DNA from: Holophagaceae bacterium
GTDB lineage: Bacteria > Acidobacteriota > Holophagae > Holophagales > Holophagaceae
Assembly (NCBI GenBank): GCA_016722505.1
Contig: JADKJH010000001.1
Location: 186,001-250,000, forward strand
Reading direction: 5' to 3'
DNA length: 64,000 nt
Part shown: piece by piece, positions 32,998 through 42,453 of the stretch
Layout of the letters: every line of letters starts with the position of its first letter
Position numbering within the stretch: the first letter of the stretch is position 1
Notes under the pieces: model-generated
Databases searched by the model: none
Told to the model about the DNA's origin: nothing
What the model saw: only the letters and a program-made list of their open reading frames with translations
Position numbers and translations under genes: made by a program

Positions 32998-33606
32998 TTG
33001 CGGCACCCCTCAAAATACCTAGTCCCTCCGCCTGCCTTCCGGCAGGCCCGTGGCTGGATGTGGAGAGCTGTCGGGCGGACTTACCTGCGGCTGTCGGGCT
33101 GGCGGATCGAAGGCAACTTTCCGGCGGATGCCAAGTACGTCGTCATCGTCGCGCCCCATACCTCCAACTGGGATTTCACGCTAGGCGTCGCGGTGGTTTT
33201 CGCCGTCGAGCTGCGTGTTTCCTGGCTTGGCAAGCATTCCATTTTCAAGCCCCCCTTCAAGAAATTCCTGCGGTGGATGGGCGGCATTCCCGTGGACCGC
33301 AGCGCCAGCCATGGTGTAGTCGGAGAATGCGTGAGGGCTTTCGAAGCGGCCCCCACACTCATGCTCGCCCTGGCGCCTGAAGGCACGCGGAAGGGGGTGA
33401 GCCAGTGGAAAACAGGCTTTTATCTGATCGCTGAAAAGGCCGGTGTGCCCATCATGCCCGTGGGCTTCGACTACCAGGAACATGTGGTCCGGCTCAAACC
33501 CTTGTTCAAGCCGAGTGGCAACCTGGAGCAGGATCTGCCAATCATCCAAGCCATGTTCAGCGATGTACATGGCCTCAGGCAGCGGCCCAAGGCAAATCAA
33601 CACTGA
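32998..33606 (+). CDS. Lysophospholipid/glycerol-phosphate acyltransferase family protein
   Basis: This 202-residue enzyme has the acyltransferase motif HTSNWD (HX4D) around residue 54, GGIPVDRS, and the substrate motif PEGTRKG around residue 127. It thus belongs to the PlsC-like acyltransferases that transfer acyl chains to glycerolipids. The start appears to be TTG with GAGGAA 5 nt upstream; an in-frame ATG at 33058 would remove the N-terminal helix. Just upstream is a short palindrome TATCACTGATA (32980-32990). The 3' end overlaps the convergent addA gene by 32 bp. Confidence 0.8.
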   Translation: MRHPSKYLVPPPAFRQARGWMWRAVGRTYLRLSGWRIEGNFPADAKYVVIVAPHTSNWDFTLGVAVVFAVELRVSWLGKHSIFKPPFKKFLRWMGGIPVDRSASHGVVGECVRAFEAAPTLMLALAPEGTRKGVSQWKTGFYLIAEKAGVPIMPVGFDYQEHVVRLKPLFKPSGNLEQDLPIIQAMFSDVHGLRQRPKANQH

Positions 33607-36600
33607 CAGGATTGACGGGTAGGATTCCGACGAGACTAGGACCTTCAGATCTCCACAAATCGCCGCCTTCGATGGAGTAGAGCCAGGCAGCGATACCGGC
33701 ACCCGGATGCAAGCGTGCCAAGGCTTGGCGATAGCCAAGCAGCTGGCTCCGGTAGGCTTCGATTTCCATCTCTCCAAATTCGCCGGAGAGCTTGAAGTCC
33801 ACCAGATGGATCCGGACCGGACTCGTGCGGTCAGGTTCCCAGATCACCAGATCAGCGAATCCGGTGGCGCCAGAACTTCCCGCGTCCGGCAGCGGGAATT
33901 CTGTGCGGCGAGGAAAACGCTCCCAGCCCTGATCCCGGAACGCCGCTAAAAATTGCCGCACCTGTTCCTCCGCTCGGGGCCAACGCTTCACCACGGGATG
34001 GGTCTGCAAGTGGTTTTCGGCTGCGGTGGGATCCGCTGCATGCCGCACCAGCACTTCCCGCAGCAGGCCATGCAGCGCGGTCCCTTGGCGCTTGCGGATT
34101 GTCCGCTCTGGGGAATCCTCGCACGGGGTCTGAATCCCGGGAGGTGGAAAAAATGCAGGATGGGAAGGTGCTTGACGAGGAACTACGGAGTCGAAGGCGG
34201 CTGAGGGCAGTGCGGCCCGCGGCACATCGAACCGAGGGAGATCCGGCAGGCGCTCCGAGAATTCCGATGCGATGTGCTGCCAGTTGGGGGTCTTTCCTTG
34301 TTCCCGGAGCTCCGATGCCGAGGGCGGCGCCGCGAAGGCGCCAGCCGCCGTATCCCGGTTCCATTGCTGCAATAGCACCATCCGGTGCCTGGCGCGGGTC
34401 AGCGCCACGTACATGAGATTCAAACCTTCACGCCGCACGCGGGCGTCCTCTGCGCGCTTGAGTTCCCGGTAGCCGGAGCCCTGCAGCTTTCCGAGTTTCC
34501 AACCGAGCACAAGCTGCTGAAGTTTTCCCCGCCCCACTTCACCCTTGCGAAGGCCTTTCACTGCGTAGTTCAGCATTGGCAGCATCACATCCTCATATTC
34601 CAGGCCCTTCGAAGCGTGGATGGTCTGGATGAGTAGATCCGCGTTGCCGCTATCGGCGGGCGCATCGCCCTTGGGTCTGGCCCGCTGGCGTTCCAAGTCA
34701 GCGAAGGCCGATGGAACATCCGATGAAAGCGAAGGCAGCATACCCAGGAATTGATCAAGATTGCGCCGCGCCCGTTCAGGTTCCAGGCGGCCATGAGCCT
34801 CAGTCGAGGCGATGAATTCCAGCAAGCCAGGTCGTGCCAGACCCTCAGCCGCCACGCTCTGGATGGGTAGCCCCCGCAGGCTTTGAAGCCACTGGAATCC
34901 AGGTTGGAGTTGAGGGACGAGTCCCTCCGTTTCGAGGCCGACCCAGCCGCCTTGGAACCGATCAGCCAGTTCAAGAAGCACTCCATCCGTAGCCCCGATC
35001 CAAGGGCTTCGCAACACGGCCAGGACAGGCAGTGGACGGGCCGGATGCGCCAGGCACTCCAACAAAGCCATCATCAACCGCACACCCGGGCTATCCCAAA
35101 AACCATCACGGGTCTGCACCAAAGGCTCCACGCCCCGTTGTTGAAGCGCGCGCCGGAGGGCTGGCAGCCCATTGCGGCCGGGCAACAGCAACGCCCGGCG
35201 CCGCAGGCCGCGGCAGGCCATCTCAGCCATGCCAAGGTCTTGCCAGCCAGCCTCGCTGGAGAGGGCCGCGATCCAAGGCGCCGCCGCTGGAAGATCCGCG
35301 GCTTTCGGCCGCTCGGAATCCACCCTTGCCAACGCCACCAGAGGTTCGCCCCGAGCCTGCCCTCCGTCCTCCTGTTCGCCATCGGGGTCCACCGCACCCT
35401 GACCCACCAATGGAACAATGTCACGGACAAAGGTATTGGCCACCCTGACCACCGGTGCGGTGGACCGGTGATTGCGGGGCAAGCGGAAGGCCAAGCCATG
35501 CGCAGATGCAGCCTCGATGCGCTGTTTCAAAAGGTCCGCCACACCGCCCCGAAAACCGTAGATGGCCTGCTTGGGATCGCCCACCACCACGGTCGCCTCA
35601 GCACCCAAGGCATTCAGGAAAACCTCCTGCACGGGATTGATGTCCTGGAATTCATCCACCAGCAATAGTTTCGGATGGCGTTCGGGTGGAACCGCCTGCA
35701 AATGCGCCAGGGCCCGGCGGACCAGATCCCCGTAGCTCAGCCATCGACGTTCTTCCTTCAACGCGAGGAAGCGAAGGAAGACCCGCTCCAGCAGCAGGCT
35801 CAGCCAGTGCTCCAGCAAATCCGGCAGCGCTTCGCCCAATGGAGCCATGGCTTCCAGGAATTCTGGCGACAGATATTGAGCCGGGTACTTTCCATCGGCC
35901 TTTGGGATGCTTGTGGCCAGTGACTCTGCGAACCGCATCAACTCGAATTCCGGAGCACCCAGTGAAGGAGCCGGAATGATTTTTTTCAGACCGTGTTTAG
36001 TGAAATTTCCGTGGGGTTGGGCTTTCTTGGTGAGTTTCGCCGCCCGCATCGGAGTTTCACCGAAAGGCCTATAAGCGTCCAGCCACTCACCCGTGGCCGC
36101 CCAAAAAGCATTGGCCGTATCCTCGGATTCAGTGTCCTCCCGCCAAGTTCCGAGGGCATCCGTATGGGCGTCAAAGGATTCGCAGACCGTCTGCCAGCGT
36201 GGCTTCTCCCCCTCATTGCCTTCGAGCCATCCAAGGAGTTTGCGGGCACTCACGCTGTCGCGATGGCCAGGGGGAAGCTCCAATACTTCGCGCCCGGCCC
36301 GCCGAAGCAGAGCCACCATGCGTGGATCATCGGCCGCCAGCAGGCCGGCGCCTGCCTCGCCTGCTCGGCGAAGCACCTCCAACGCCACACCATGGACGGT
36401 GGATACCGCCAGGCTTTCCGCTTCGCGCCGCGTGCGGATCCAATGAGCGCGCGCTTGGCCTGCTGTTGAAGCCCAGTCGGGCCAGCGGCCATCCATCGGC
36501 CATTGCCGCGCGGCCAGAGCGATTTCCCCCGGCACTGATCTGGCAAAGTCCCCTTTCATAAGCGCATCCCACGCGTCCAACCCGGCGTGGAGGCCCATCA

Positions 36601-36871
36601 GAGCTTCGTTCCAGCGATCCTCATCCCACTGCGCCAGGACATCGAGTGGTGCCAGGATTCTCGCTTTCAGATCCGCGGAAGATTCCCTTCCGAACGTGGT
36701 GGCCATGACTTCGAAGGCACGGACGCCATCTCGTCCCAAGAACCCCAGCACCAGTGTGACCAGAGTGAAAGTCTTGCCGCTGCCCGCACCAGCTGATATC
36801 GCGAGGGAATGGCCGGGCAACCGTGCCGCAAGAATCGGATCCGCCAGATCCAGCGCTGGCAATGGCTTCAT
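33575..36871 (-). CDS. addA: AddA-like UvrD-family helicase/nuclease subunit
   Basis: The 1,098-residue protein has all UvrD-family helicase motifs. These include Walker A (SAGAGSGKTF, about residues 26-35), DEFQDINPVQ (motif II), RLPRNHRST, IQTIHASKGLEYEDV (motif V) and YVALTRARHRMVLL (motif VI). A C-terminal PD-(D/E)XK nuclease domain follows (GTALHGLLREVL … LVDFKLSGEF). With the overlapping gene upstream it should form the AddAB complex, which resects double-strand breaks for RecA loading and degrades linear DNA. It overlaps addB by ATGA. Sequence is intact throughout. Confidence 0.85.
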   Translation of the reverse strand: MKPLPALDLADPILAARLPGHSLAISAGAGSGKTFTLVTLVLGFLGRDGVRAFEVMATTFGRESSADLKARILAPLDVLAQWDEDRWNEALMGLHAGLDAWDALMKGDFARSVPGEIALAARQWPMDGRWPDWASTAGQARAHWIRTRREAESLAVSTVHGVALEVLRRAGEAGAGLLAADDPRMVALLRRAGREVLELPPGHRDSVSARKLLGWLEGNEGEKPRWQTVCESFDAHTDALGTWREDTESEDTANAFWAATGEWLDAYRPFGETPMRAAKLTKKAQPHGNFTKHGLKKIIPAPSLGAPEFELMRFAESLATSIPKADGKYPAQYLSPEFLEAMAPLGEALPDLLEHWLSLLLERVFLRFLALKEERRWLSYGDLVRRALAHLQAVPPERHPKLLLVDEFQDINPVQEVFLNALGAEATVVVGDPKQAIYGFRGGVADLLKQRIEAASAHGLAFRLPRNHRSTAPVVRVANTFVRDIVPLVGQGAVDPDGEQEDGGQARGEPLVALARVDSERPKAADLPAAAPWIAALSSEAGWQDLGMAEMACRGLRRRALLLPGRNGLPALRRALQQRGVEPLVQTRDGFWDSPGVRLMMALLECLAHPARPLPVLAVLRSPWIGATDGVLLELADRFQGGWVGLETEGLVPQLQPGFQWLQSLRGLPIQSVAAEGLARPGLLEFIASTEAHGRLEPERARRNLDQFLGMLPSLSSDVPSAFADLERQRARPKGDAPADSGNADLLIQTIHASKGLEYEDVMLPMLNYAVKGLRKGEVGRGKLQQLVLGWKLGKLQGSGYRELKRAEDARVRREGLNLMYVALTRARHRMVLLQQWNRDTAAGAFAAPPSASELREQGKTPNWQHIASEFSERLPDLPRFDVPRAALPSAAFDSVVPRQAPSHPAFFPPPGIQTPCEDSPERTIRKRQGTALHGLLREVLVRHAADPTAAENHLQTHPVVKRWPRAEEQVRQFLAAFRDQGWERFPRRTEFPLPDAGSSGATGFADLVIWEPDRTSPVRIHLVDFKLSGEFGEMEIEAYRSQLLGYRQALARLHPGAGIAAWLYSIEGGDLWRSEGPSLVGILPVNPVSVDLPWAAA

Positions 36872-39843
36872 GCTCCCGCCTCGCTGTTTCCCTGGGCATC
36901 TCCTGCTGCAATGGTTTCAACGGTTTCGTCGCCTTCTACAGCCTCGACATCTACAGGCCGACCACACAAAACCGAGAGTGAGCAGGTGCCGCAGTGGTCT
37001 CCGGGAACCGCCGGAAACTCGCCCCCCATGGCGCGCTCCACCAGCAGCCTCAAATGCGATCTCAATGTGCCGCGGCTCTCCTCATCGTTCGAGGCAAACA
37101 TCGCTGAAAGAGGTGCCTCACCCACTTTCAGCGGCCATAGCAGGGCGGTCGCCCGCAATCCGAAGGACTGCTCAACCAGCCATTGGTAGAGGGGCAGCTG
37201 CAGATGCGCGCCCAGCAGACCGCCATTTTTCGAGTACTCCGCAAGGTGGGCGCGGCTGCTGGTTTTGTAATCCACCACCCGCAGAAAACAGCTCCTGCCA
37301 CGCTCCCAGCGTTCCAGGCGGTCCACCTGCCCGCGAATCCAAAGCGGAATGGCAAGCCCCAGTTCCAGCCCCACATCCCGCGCCGGGATTTCATATTCCA
37401 ACCCGACGATGGAACGGCGCCAGCCTTCTTCGTCGCCTTCAGTTCCGCCAGTGCCTTCAGTTCCGCCAAGGCCATCAATTCCCAAGTACTCGCATTCCTC
37501 CTTGATGGGAGCCGCTTGCGCGAGATCCCACGCCAGAGTCGCTGCGAGCCCTGGGATGAGGCCTTCCACCGCAAGCCTTAGACGTTCGCGGTCCCGTGGC
37601 GACGGGGTATCGCGCAAGGCCGACAAGATGCTTTCCCCGTCTTCCTTCCACTGATCCGTAATCAGCAATTCTAGAGTCCAGGCATCAGTGCGCGACAGCG
37701 AATGCCGTTCCTTGAATGCATCCGGCCAATGGGATGCATTCTCCAATCCCCCAAGCATCCGCTGCATAAGCGCGTGAGCGACAGTGCCCACATCCAGCGC
37801 TGTGCGCTTGCCTGATTTCCAACTTGAAAGCCGGAGACCTCTTTCCGCGAATACACGGAACGGGCAGCGGGCCAACGCTTCCAGCCGCGTGGGCGATAGG
37901 GGCCGATCAACACTTCCTCCTTCGATCCACCAGCTTGGAGTCAAATCTCCGTTCGGAACGCCGACCTGGAGAGCTGGAAACCCCTCGGGATCCTGCACCC
38001 GCAGCATCATCTGACGTTCAGATGTAATCCCATCCAACGCCACACCATCCCAACGATGGCGCAGCTGTGTGAAGGAGCGCTCCCGGTCCAGCTGCCATTC
38101 CCCAGCGCCGTCCAGCGCTTTCCAGAACAACCCCTGGGATCTCCCCTGCCCTGCTTCATCGGTGGCGGAACTCAATGCCACCATACGTTCCCAAGTCAGG
38201 GCCAGAGCCGTATTGAAGGCAAATGCCTCGCGATGGAAAGCGCGAGGCAACCGCTCGCCGCCTTCGGCTCGTGGCAGCCAGAAAGCCTGGAGCGCTGGTG
38301 GGAAATCGCCTGTTTGAGGTGAGGCGCGAAGCGCCGCGTTGATGGCCGCCCGACGATCCCAATCCAACTCCGCCGGCGGATTGCTCTGCGCGGGCCAGAC
38401 TCCTTCGCCGAGATCCAGCAGCAGCGTGGCGCGGGCGCCTTCCCAGCCCTTCAGCAGAGCACCACATGAAAGCAGATTGATACCCGCGCCGCTTCCACCT
38501 TGCGTGGACTGTGGAGACTCTGTACCCACTTCCAGAAAAGAACGCAGCGCATCGAGCATGTCCGCAAGTGTCCAGGTTGCGCGTTCCTGCCCCCAGGCTT
38601 CCTTCAGCAAGCCAATGATGCCGTAGAAATCCTCACTGCTCTGAACCATGCCCAAGCCGAGGGCATGGCGCTGAAGGGTTTCGGCCCAGGCGCCAGGCGC
38701 TTGATGGCGCGCATGCAAGGACTGCATCTGGCCCCACGGCTCTGAAATGCTGGGGTGAACCGTGACCGTGTTGATCGCCTGAATTCCTGTCTGGTCTAGA
38801 GCCGACAGGCCCTCGGCAAGGTCGCGCCAAGCCTCGCGCCCCGCAGCCAACAGGCCTTCTGAGATGGCCTGGGGATCCTCCGCAAGCAGCCCTTCAAATA
38901 AGGCCAGCAGCTGAGTCCACGGCCGCACAGAGTCCAGGCTGCGACCTGGAACCCGTGCCATACCTAACCCTTCGGCCTCCAACAGACCGCGAAGGAATGC
39001 TCCGATGGATTCTGGGGCGGGATGGATCAGCGTGATCTCATGCAGCTCGATGCCTTCTTCAGTCCAGGCTTTCACCTGTTCAACGGCGGCGCGCAACACG
39101 GAAAAAGGCGTGGGTAGCAAGCCGCGTTGGAAGCGCAGGCGGGCTTCTTCATCCAACCTCAGCGGCCCTTCGAAAAGGCCATCCAGTGCGGCCCCCCATG
39201 GATTCTCGGCCCAGCCCTCCGGTGCCTCAATTTCAAAATTTTCAAGGCTCGATGCGGCGGCTTCGAGCGTGGGCAGCAGTTGATCCACGAGATGCGGTGC
39301 CTTGCGGTCGAAAAGCCCTCGGGCGCCGCTCCCCCGCTCGGTGGCCAGCTGGAATCGCACCGTGCCGATTTCTGGCATCGCCATGAGCGCGCGCAACCGT
39401 GGTGGCGCCAAGTCATCGAGCCACGCGATCAACGGTCCATCGTCCAGGGTGCGTTCCACCCAGAAACCCCGCTCGCCTGAATTCTGCGCGTCCGAGGCCT
39501 GCCATAACGCAAGGTAGGGCTCCAGAAAACCGACCTCATCCACAGCCGCAAGGTAGGTCTCGAAATGGCTCAGCAGCGAAGCCAGACTCTGGCCATCGGA
39601 GAGATTCCCCAGCCGCAATCCCTGCATCGCGAGTCCACGCAACTGCCCAGGAAGCAACCCTTGGCGCAGCAATTCCTGGCAGGCCCTGGAACGGTCCAGG
39701 ACAGCTTCCCGTGAAAGCCGGGACCGCCGACTGGCTGCCGCCAGCTGCCGTTCCACGCGCAGATGCAGCAACACCGCCAGCGACCCAGGAATGGGTTCCC
39801 GCGGATCGTCCAGCAGCACACCCTCGAAGGGAGAAAAAGCCAT
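36868..39843 (-). CDS. addB: AddB-like PD-(D/E)XK nuclease subunit
   Basis: The 991-residue protein resembles AddB. Its C-terminus has a nuclease core (VVDYKTSSRAHL) flanked by four Cys typical of the AddB iron-sulfur staple: one in LARCPFRVF and three in HCGTCSLSVLCG. The N-terminus lacks the Walker A found in Bacillus AddB, so the helicase-like part is probably structural, recognising Chi-like sites at most. An imperfect 18-bp tandem duplication (37435-37470) encodes a Gly-Thr-Glu-rich linker. The start is an ATG with no strong ribosome site. It is divergent from the BlaI-like gene across a shared operator region. Confidence 0.75.
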   Translation of the reverse strand: MAFSPFEGVLLDDPREPIPGSLAVLLHLRVERQLAAASRRSRLSREAVLDRSRACQELLRQGLLPGQLRGLAMQGLRLGNLSDGQSLASLLSHFETYLAAVDEVGFLEPYLALWQASDAQNSGERGFWVERTLDDGPLIAWLDDLAPPRLRALMAMPEIGTVRFQLATERGSGARGLFDRKAPHLVDQLLPTLEAAASSLENFEIEAPEGWAENPWGAALDGLFEGPLRLDEEARLRFQRGLLPTPFSVLRAAVEQVKAWTEEGIELHEITLIHPAPESIGAFLRGLLEAEGLGMARVPGRSLDSVRPWTQLLALFEGLLAEDPQAISEGLLAAGREAWRDLAEGLSALDQTGIQAINTVTVHPSISEPWGQMQSLHARHQAPGAWAETLQRHALGLGMVQSSEDFYGIIGLLKEAWGQERATWTLADMLDALRSFLEVGTESPQSTQGGSGAGINLLSCGALLKGWEGARATLLLDLGEGVWPAQSNPPAELDWDRRAAINAALRASPQTGDFPPALQAFWLPRAEGGERLPRAFHREAFAFNTALALTWERMVALSSATDEAGQGRSQGLFWKALDGAGEWQLDRERSFTQLRHRWDGVALDGITSERQMMLRVQDPEGFPALQVGVPNGDLTPSWWIEGGSVDRPLSPTRLEALARCPFRVFAERGLRLSSWKSGKRTALDVGTVAHALMQRMLGGLENASHWPDAFKERHSLSRTDAWTLELLITDQWKEDGESILSALRDTPSPRDRERLRLAVEGLIPGLAATLAWDLAQAAPIKEECEYLGIDGLGGTEGTGGTEGDEEGWRRSIVGLEYEIPARDVGLELGLAIPLWIRGQVDRLERWERGRSCFLRVVDYKTSSRAHLAEYSKNGGLLGAHLQLPLYQWLVEQSFGLRATALLWPLKVGEAPLSAMFASNDEESRGTLRSHLRLLVERAMGGEFPAVPGDHCGTCSLSVLCGRPVDVEAVEGDETVETIAAGDAQGNSEAGA

Positions 39844-39885
39844 GGAGTCAGTGTCTTCGGAAAAACAAGATTCTGAGAATTTCTA

Positions 39886-39930
39886 AAGTATGAAGTCTTC
39901 CGTTGACAAGTATGAAGACTTACGTACATT
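39886..39930 (+). promoter_or_regulatory. Promoter and twin operators of the blaI-like gene
   Basis: A near-consensus promoter is visible: TTGACA (39903-39908), 16-bp spacer, TACATT (39925-39930). Two copies of AAGTATGAAGnCTT (39886-39899 and 39908-39921) lie 22 bp apart, about two helical turns. The second fills the promoter spacer and is itself dyad-like (AAGT-N6-ACTT). This fits a BlaI-type repressor dimer pair. The first copy is 43 bp from the divergent addB start. Confidence 0.75.
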
Positions 39931-39950
39931 GGTTTCATCCAGGAGATTTG

Positions 39951-40337
39951 ATGACCGACCTTCCCCGTCCGTCCAAGTTCGAGTTGGCGATTCTCCGCGT
40001 CCTGTGGAGCCGAGAAACAGCAACAGTCCGCCAGATATTCGAAGAACTTCAAAAGGAGCGCCCGCTTGGCTACACCACGGTGCTTAAAACCATATTGATC
40101 ATGCTGGAAAAGGGATTGGTTGTTCGCGATGAATCTGAACGCAGTCATATCTATCGAGCGACCCAAAAGGAACAGGAGACCCAGGCAAGCCTCCTCCATG
40201 ACCTAGTGCATAGGGCGTTCGGTGGGTCGGCCCAAAAACTCGTCATGGCGGCGATAAAGGAGGGAGCGCTTTCTTTAAAGGAGGAAGTCGAAATCAAAGC
40301 CCTGCTGGAGGCATCGCGGAAGATGAGGGGGAAATGA
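39951..40337 (+). CDS. BlaI/MecI-family transcriptional repressor
   Basis: The 128-residue protein has the BlaI/CopY winged-helix fold (SKFELAILRVLWSRETATVRQIFEELQ … YTTVLKTILIMLEKGLV). A C-terminal dimerisation helix region carries the site normally cleaved when the partner protease is activated. The ATG follows AGGAG by 5 nt. It overlaps the M56 peptidase gene by ATGA, the standard repressor-sensor pairing. Twin operator-like repeats lie in its promoter, so autoregulation is likely. No beta-lactamase gene is adjacent, so the regulated function is unknown; the divergent addBA operon is a candidate. Confidence 0.9.
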   Translation: MTDLPRPSKFELAILRVLWSRETATVRQIFEELQKERPLGYTTVLKTILIMLEKGLVVRDESERSHIYRATQKEQETQASLLHDLVHRAFGGSAQKLVMAAIKEGALSLKEEVEIKALLEASRKMRGK

Positions 40338-42340
40338 GACCCATAGATCCCGCACTTCAAACGGCAGCCTGGGCCCTCATCCATTTCCTGTGGCAGGGGT
40401 GTTTGATATGGCTTGCGACCATTCTTGCGCTTCAAATGGCGCGATCCTCTTCGCCTCAGTTGCGGTATCTCATTTCCTGCGCAGGGCTGGCCTTATGTCT
40501 GCTGCTGCCGCTAGGAACTTATGTCCATCTGCGCCCGAGGGTGCTTCGCCAGGCCGGGGAACTAGCGTTCCAAATGTCGGAACCCGAAAAATCCTCCAAG
40601 GCTGAGGGGCCCCTATCTTTAGGTATTGAACGTGCGGTGGAATTGCCACAGCGGGCGAGTTTCCTGGTGGAGGATAACCTTCCCTTGTTATTTCGTGGCT
40701 GGCTCTTTGGGTGTCTTCTGCTGGCCCTACGTTTCGGCGGTGGATGGTTGTATTTGCTTCGGGTAAGGAGAGTGGCAACCGAGGCTTCCCGTGAGTTGCA
40801 AGAACGTTTCGATCACACCGCAAAAAGGCTCGGCTTTTCGAGTTCCATCCGATTGGTACTTTCTTCCCAGATCAATACCCCAATGGTCGTGGGATGGCTG
40901 TGGCCCACACTCTTGGTGCCTGTAGGACTTCTCGCCAACATGGATCCTGTTGGCCTGGAAGCCTTGTTGGTCCACGAGTTGGCCCACATCCGCCGCCACG
41001 ATTATTTAGTGAATGTTGTCCAATGCGTAGTGGAAATCTTGCTGTTTTACCACCCCGCCGTTTGGTGGATCTCCCGTCGCGTCCGGACCGAACGGGAACT
41101 CTGCTGTGACGATGCGGCAGTGGAATGGTGCCAAGATCCTCTGCTTTACGCCGAAACCCTTACCCGTCTCCACGAGCTTCGCTCCGAGACACTTTCCCCG
41201 GCCCTCGCAGCCGGTGGAGGAGACCTGATGTTCAGAATCAAACGCTTATTAATCCCCACCCTCAAACCAAGCTCAATCCCGGTTCGCTTGAACCTCCTGG
41301 CCATGGCCTGCTCTTTGCTCCTGGTTCTTGGCGTGGGGATGTCATTGAATGCGATGCAGCCACGTTCCGTTGAACAGGGGAAGTGGTTCCTCGCAGGCAG
41401 TGACCGTAAGGGCTATGCCATTTCAGTGGATGCGAAAACAATCCACGACGGTAAACCCAGCCAGATGCTTTCCTGTGCAATGAAAGACCCCGCTGGTTTC
41501 GGAACGATCATGCAGGAAGTCGTGCCGTCGGATTACCTGGGCAAGCGCGTTCGAATGAGCGCCTGGGTGAAGACAGCGAATGTCACGGGTTGGGCGGGGC
41601 TTTGGATGCGCGTGGATGGTGCAGAGAAGGCCACCTTGGCCTTCGACAACATGGGCCAAAGACCGATCAAAGGAACCACGGACTGGACACGCTTTGAGGT
41701 GGTGCTTGATGTGGCCGAGAATGCTAAAAATCTTGCCTTCGGTTTGTTGCTGGATGGCCCGGGACAGGCATGGCTTAGCGATCTGCAATTTGAAATCGTC
41801 GAGGCAAATGTTGCGGTTACGAATACGGCGGGCGGTCCTTCAAGCTCCTTGCCACCTGGCATGAATGCGGAGCAATGGTCTCTTTCGGGGAGCCACCCCG
41901 GGGATTACCAAATCAGCCTGGACCCAACTACCCTAAGAGACGGAAAGCCTGCTCATCTCCTTGCCTCCAAAATAGATGGGGCCAAAGGCTTCGGGACTCT
42001 GTCGCAAATGTTCAAAGGGAAAGCGTACCTGGGCAAACGGGTTCGCCTCAGTGCCTGGGTCAAATCGGAGAATGTCGAGGGCTGGGCTGGGGTTTGGTTG
42101 CGTGTGGATGGTCCGGATGGCAAATCCACCGCCTTTGACAATATGCATGACCGCTTGATCAAAGGAAGTCTCGACTGGAATCGTTACCAAGTGGTCTTGG
42201 ATATGGCCCCAGATTCTACGGCACTAGCCTTGGGCATCCTGCTCGCAGGCAATGGAAAGGTTTGGATGGAAGAGCCCCTGCTTGAAGTGGTGGATGCCAG
42301 TGTCCCGGTGACGGATATGAAACTAGCCCCAAGAAACTGA
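40334..42340 (+). CDS. BlaR1-like M56 sensor peptidase with duplicated beta-sandwich sensor
   Basis: The 668-residue protein starts with several transmembrane helices enclosing an M56 metallopeptidase domain with His214, Glu215 and His218 (VHELAHIRRHD) and the downstream ERELCCDDAA. A final helix (LLAMACSLLLVLGVGM) leads to the outside. Instead of a penicillin-binding sensor it carries two copies of a domain of about 150 residues (KWFLAGS…YAISVDAKTIHDGKPSQ; WSLSGS…YQISLDPTTLRDGKPAH), each with GKRVRxSAWVK and GWAGxWxRVDG. These look like carbohydrate-binding-type beta sandwiches. I infer that an extracytoplasmic ligand triggers cleavage of the BlaI partner. Confidence 0.85.
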   Translation: MRPIDPALQTAAWALIHFLWQGCLIWLATILALQMARSSSPQLRYLISCAGLALCLLLPLGTYVHLRPRVLRQAGELAFQMSEPEKSSKAEGPLSLGIERAVELPQRASFLVEDNLPLLFRGWLFGCLLLALRFGGGWLYLLRVRRVATEASRELQERFDHTAKRLGFSSSIRLVLSSQINTPMVVGWLWPTLLVPVGLLANMDPVGLEALLVHELAHIRRHDYLVNVVQCVVEILLFYHPAVWWISRRVRTERELCCDDAAVEWCQDPLLYAETLTRLHELRSETLSPALAAGGGDLMFRIKRLLIPTLKPSSIPVRLNLLAMACSLLLVLGVGMSLNAMQPRSVEQGKWFLAGSDRKGYAISVDAKTIHDGKPSQMLSCAMKDPAGFGTIMQEVVPSDYLGKRVRMSAWVKTANVTGWAGLWMRVDGAEKATLAFDNMGQRPIKGTTDWTRFEVVLDVAENAKNLAFGLLLDGPGQAWLSDLQFEIVEANVAVTNTAGGPSSSLPPGMNAEQWSLSGSHPGDYQISLDPTTLRDGKPAHLLASKIDGAKGFGTLSQMFKGKAYLGKRVRLSAWVKSENVEGWAGVWLRVDGPDGKSTAFDNMHDRLIKGSLDWNRYQVVLDMAPDSTALALGILLAGNGKVWMEEPLLEVVDASVPVTDMKLAPRN

Positions 42341-42365
42341 TAGCTGGAAAAATGTTGCAATAAAG

Positions 42366-42392
42366 GATCCCCGCCTATTCGTGGCGGGGATC
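42366..42392. terminator. Bidirectional hairpin terminator between blaR1-like gene and copA
   Basis: A perfect 10-bp stem GATCCCCGCC (42366-42375) and GGCGGGGATC (42383-42392) with a 7-nt loop lies between the converging genes. T-rich tracts follow on both strands: TTCGTT on plus, CTTTATTG on minus. It fits termination of both converging transcripts. Confidence 0.75.
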
Positions 42393-42453
42393 TTCGTTAA
42401 AACCGTTCCGGATGATGAATAAAGCGTTTGGCTCTCGGAGTCAGGTTTCCAAA

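Noticed and set aside
37435..37470. 18-bp tandem duplication in addB as a mobile or CRISPR-like repeat
   Set aside because: Only two imperfect units, in frame and encoding a Gly/Thr/Glu linker; ordinary coding microsatellite.
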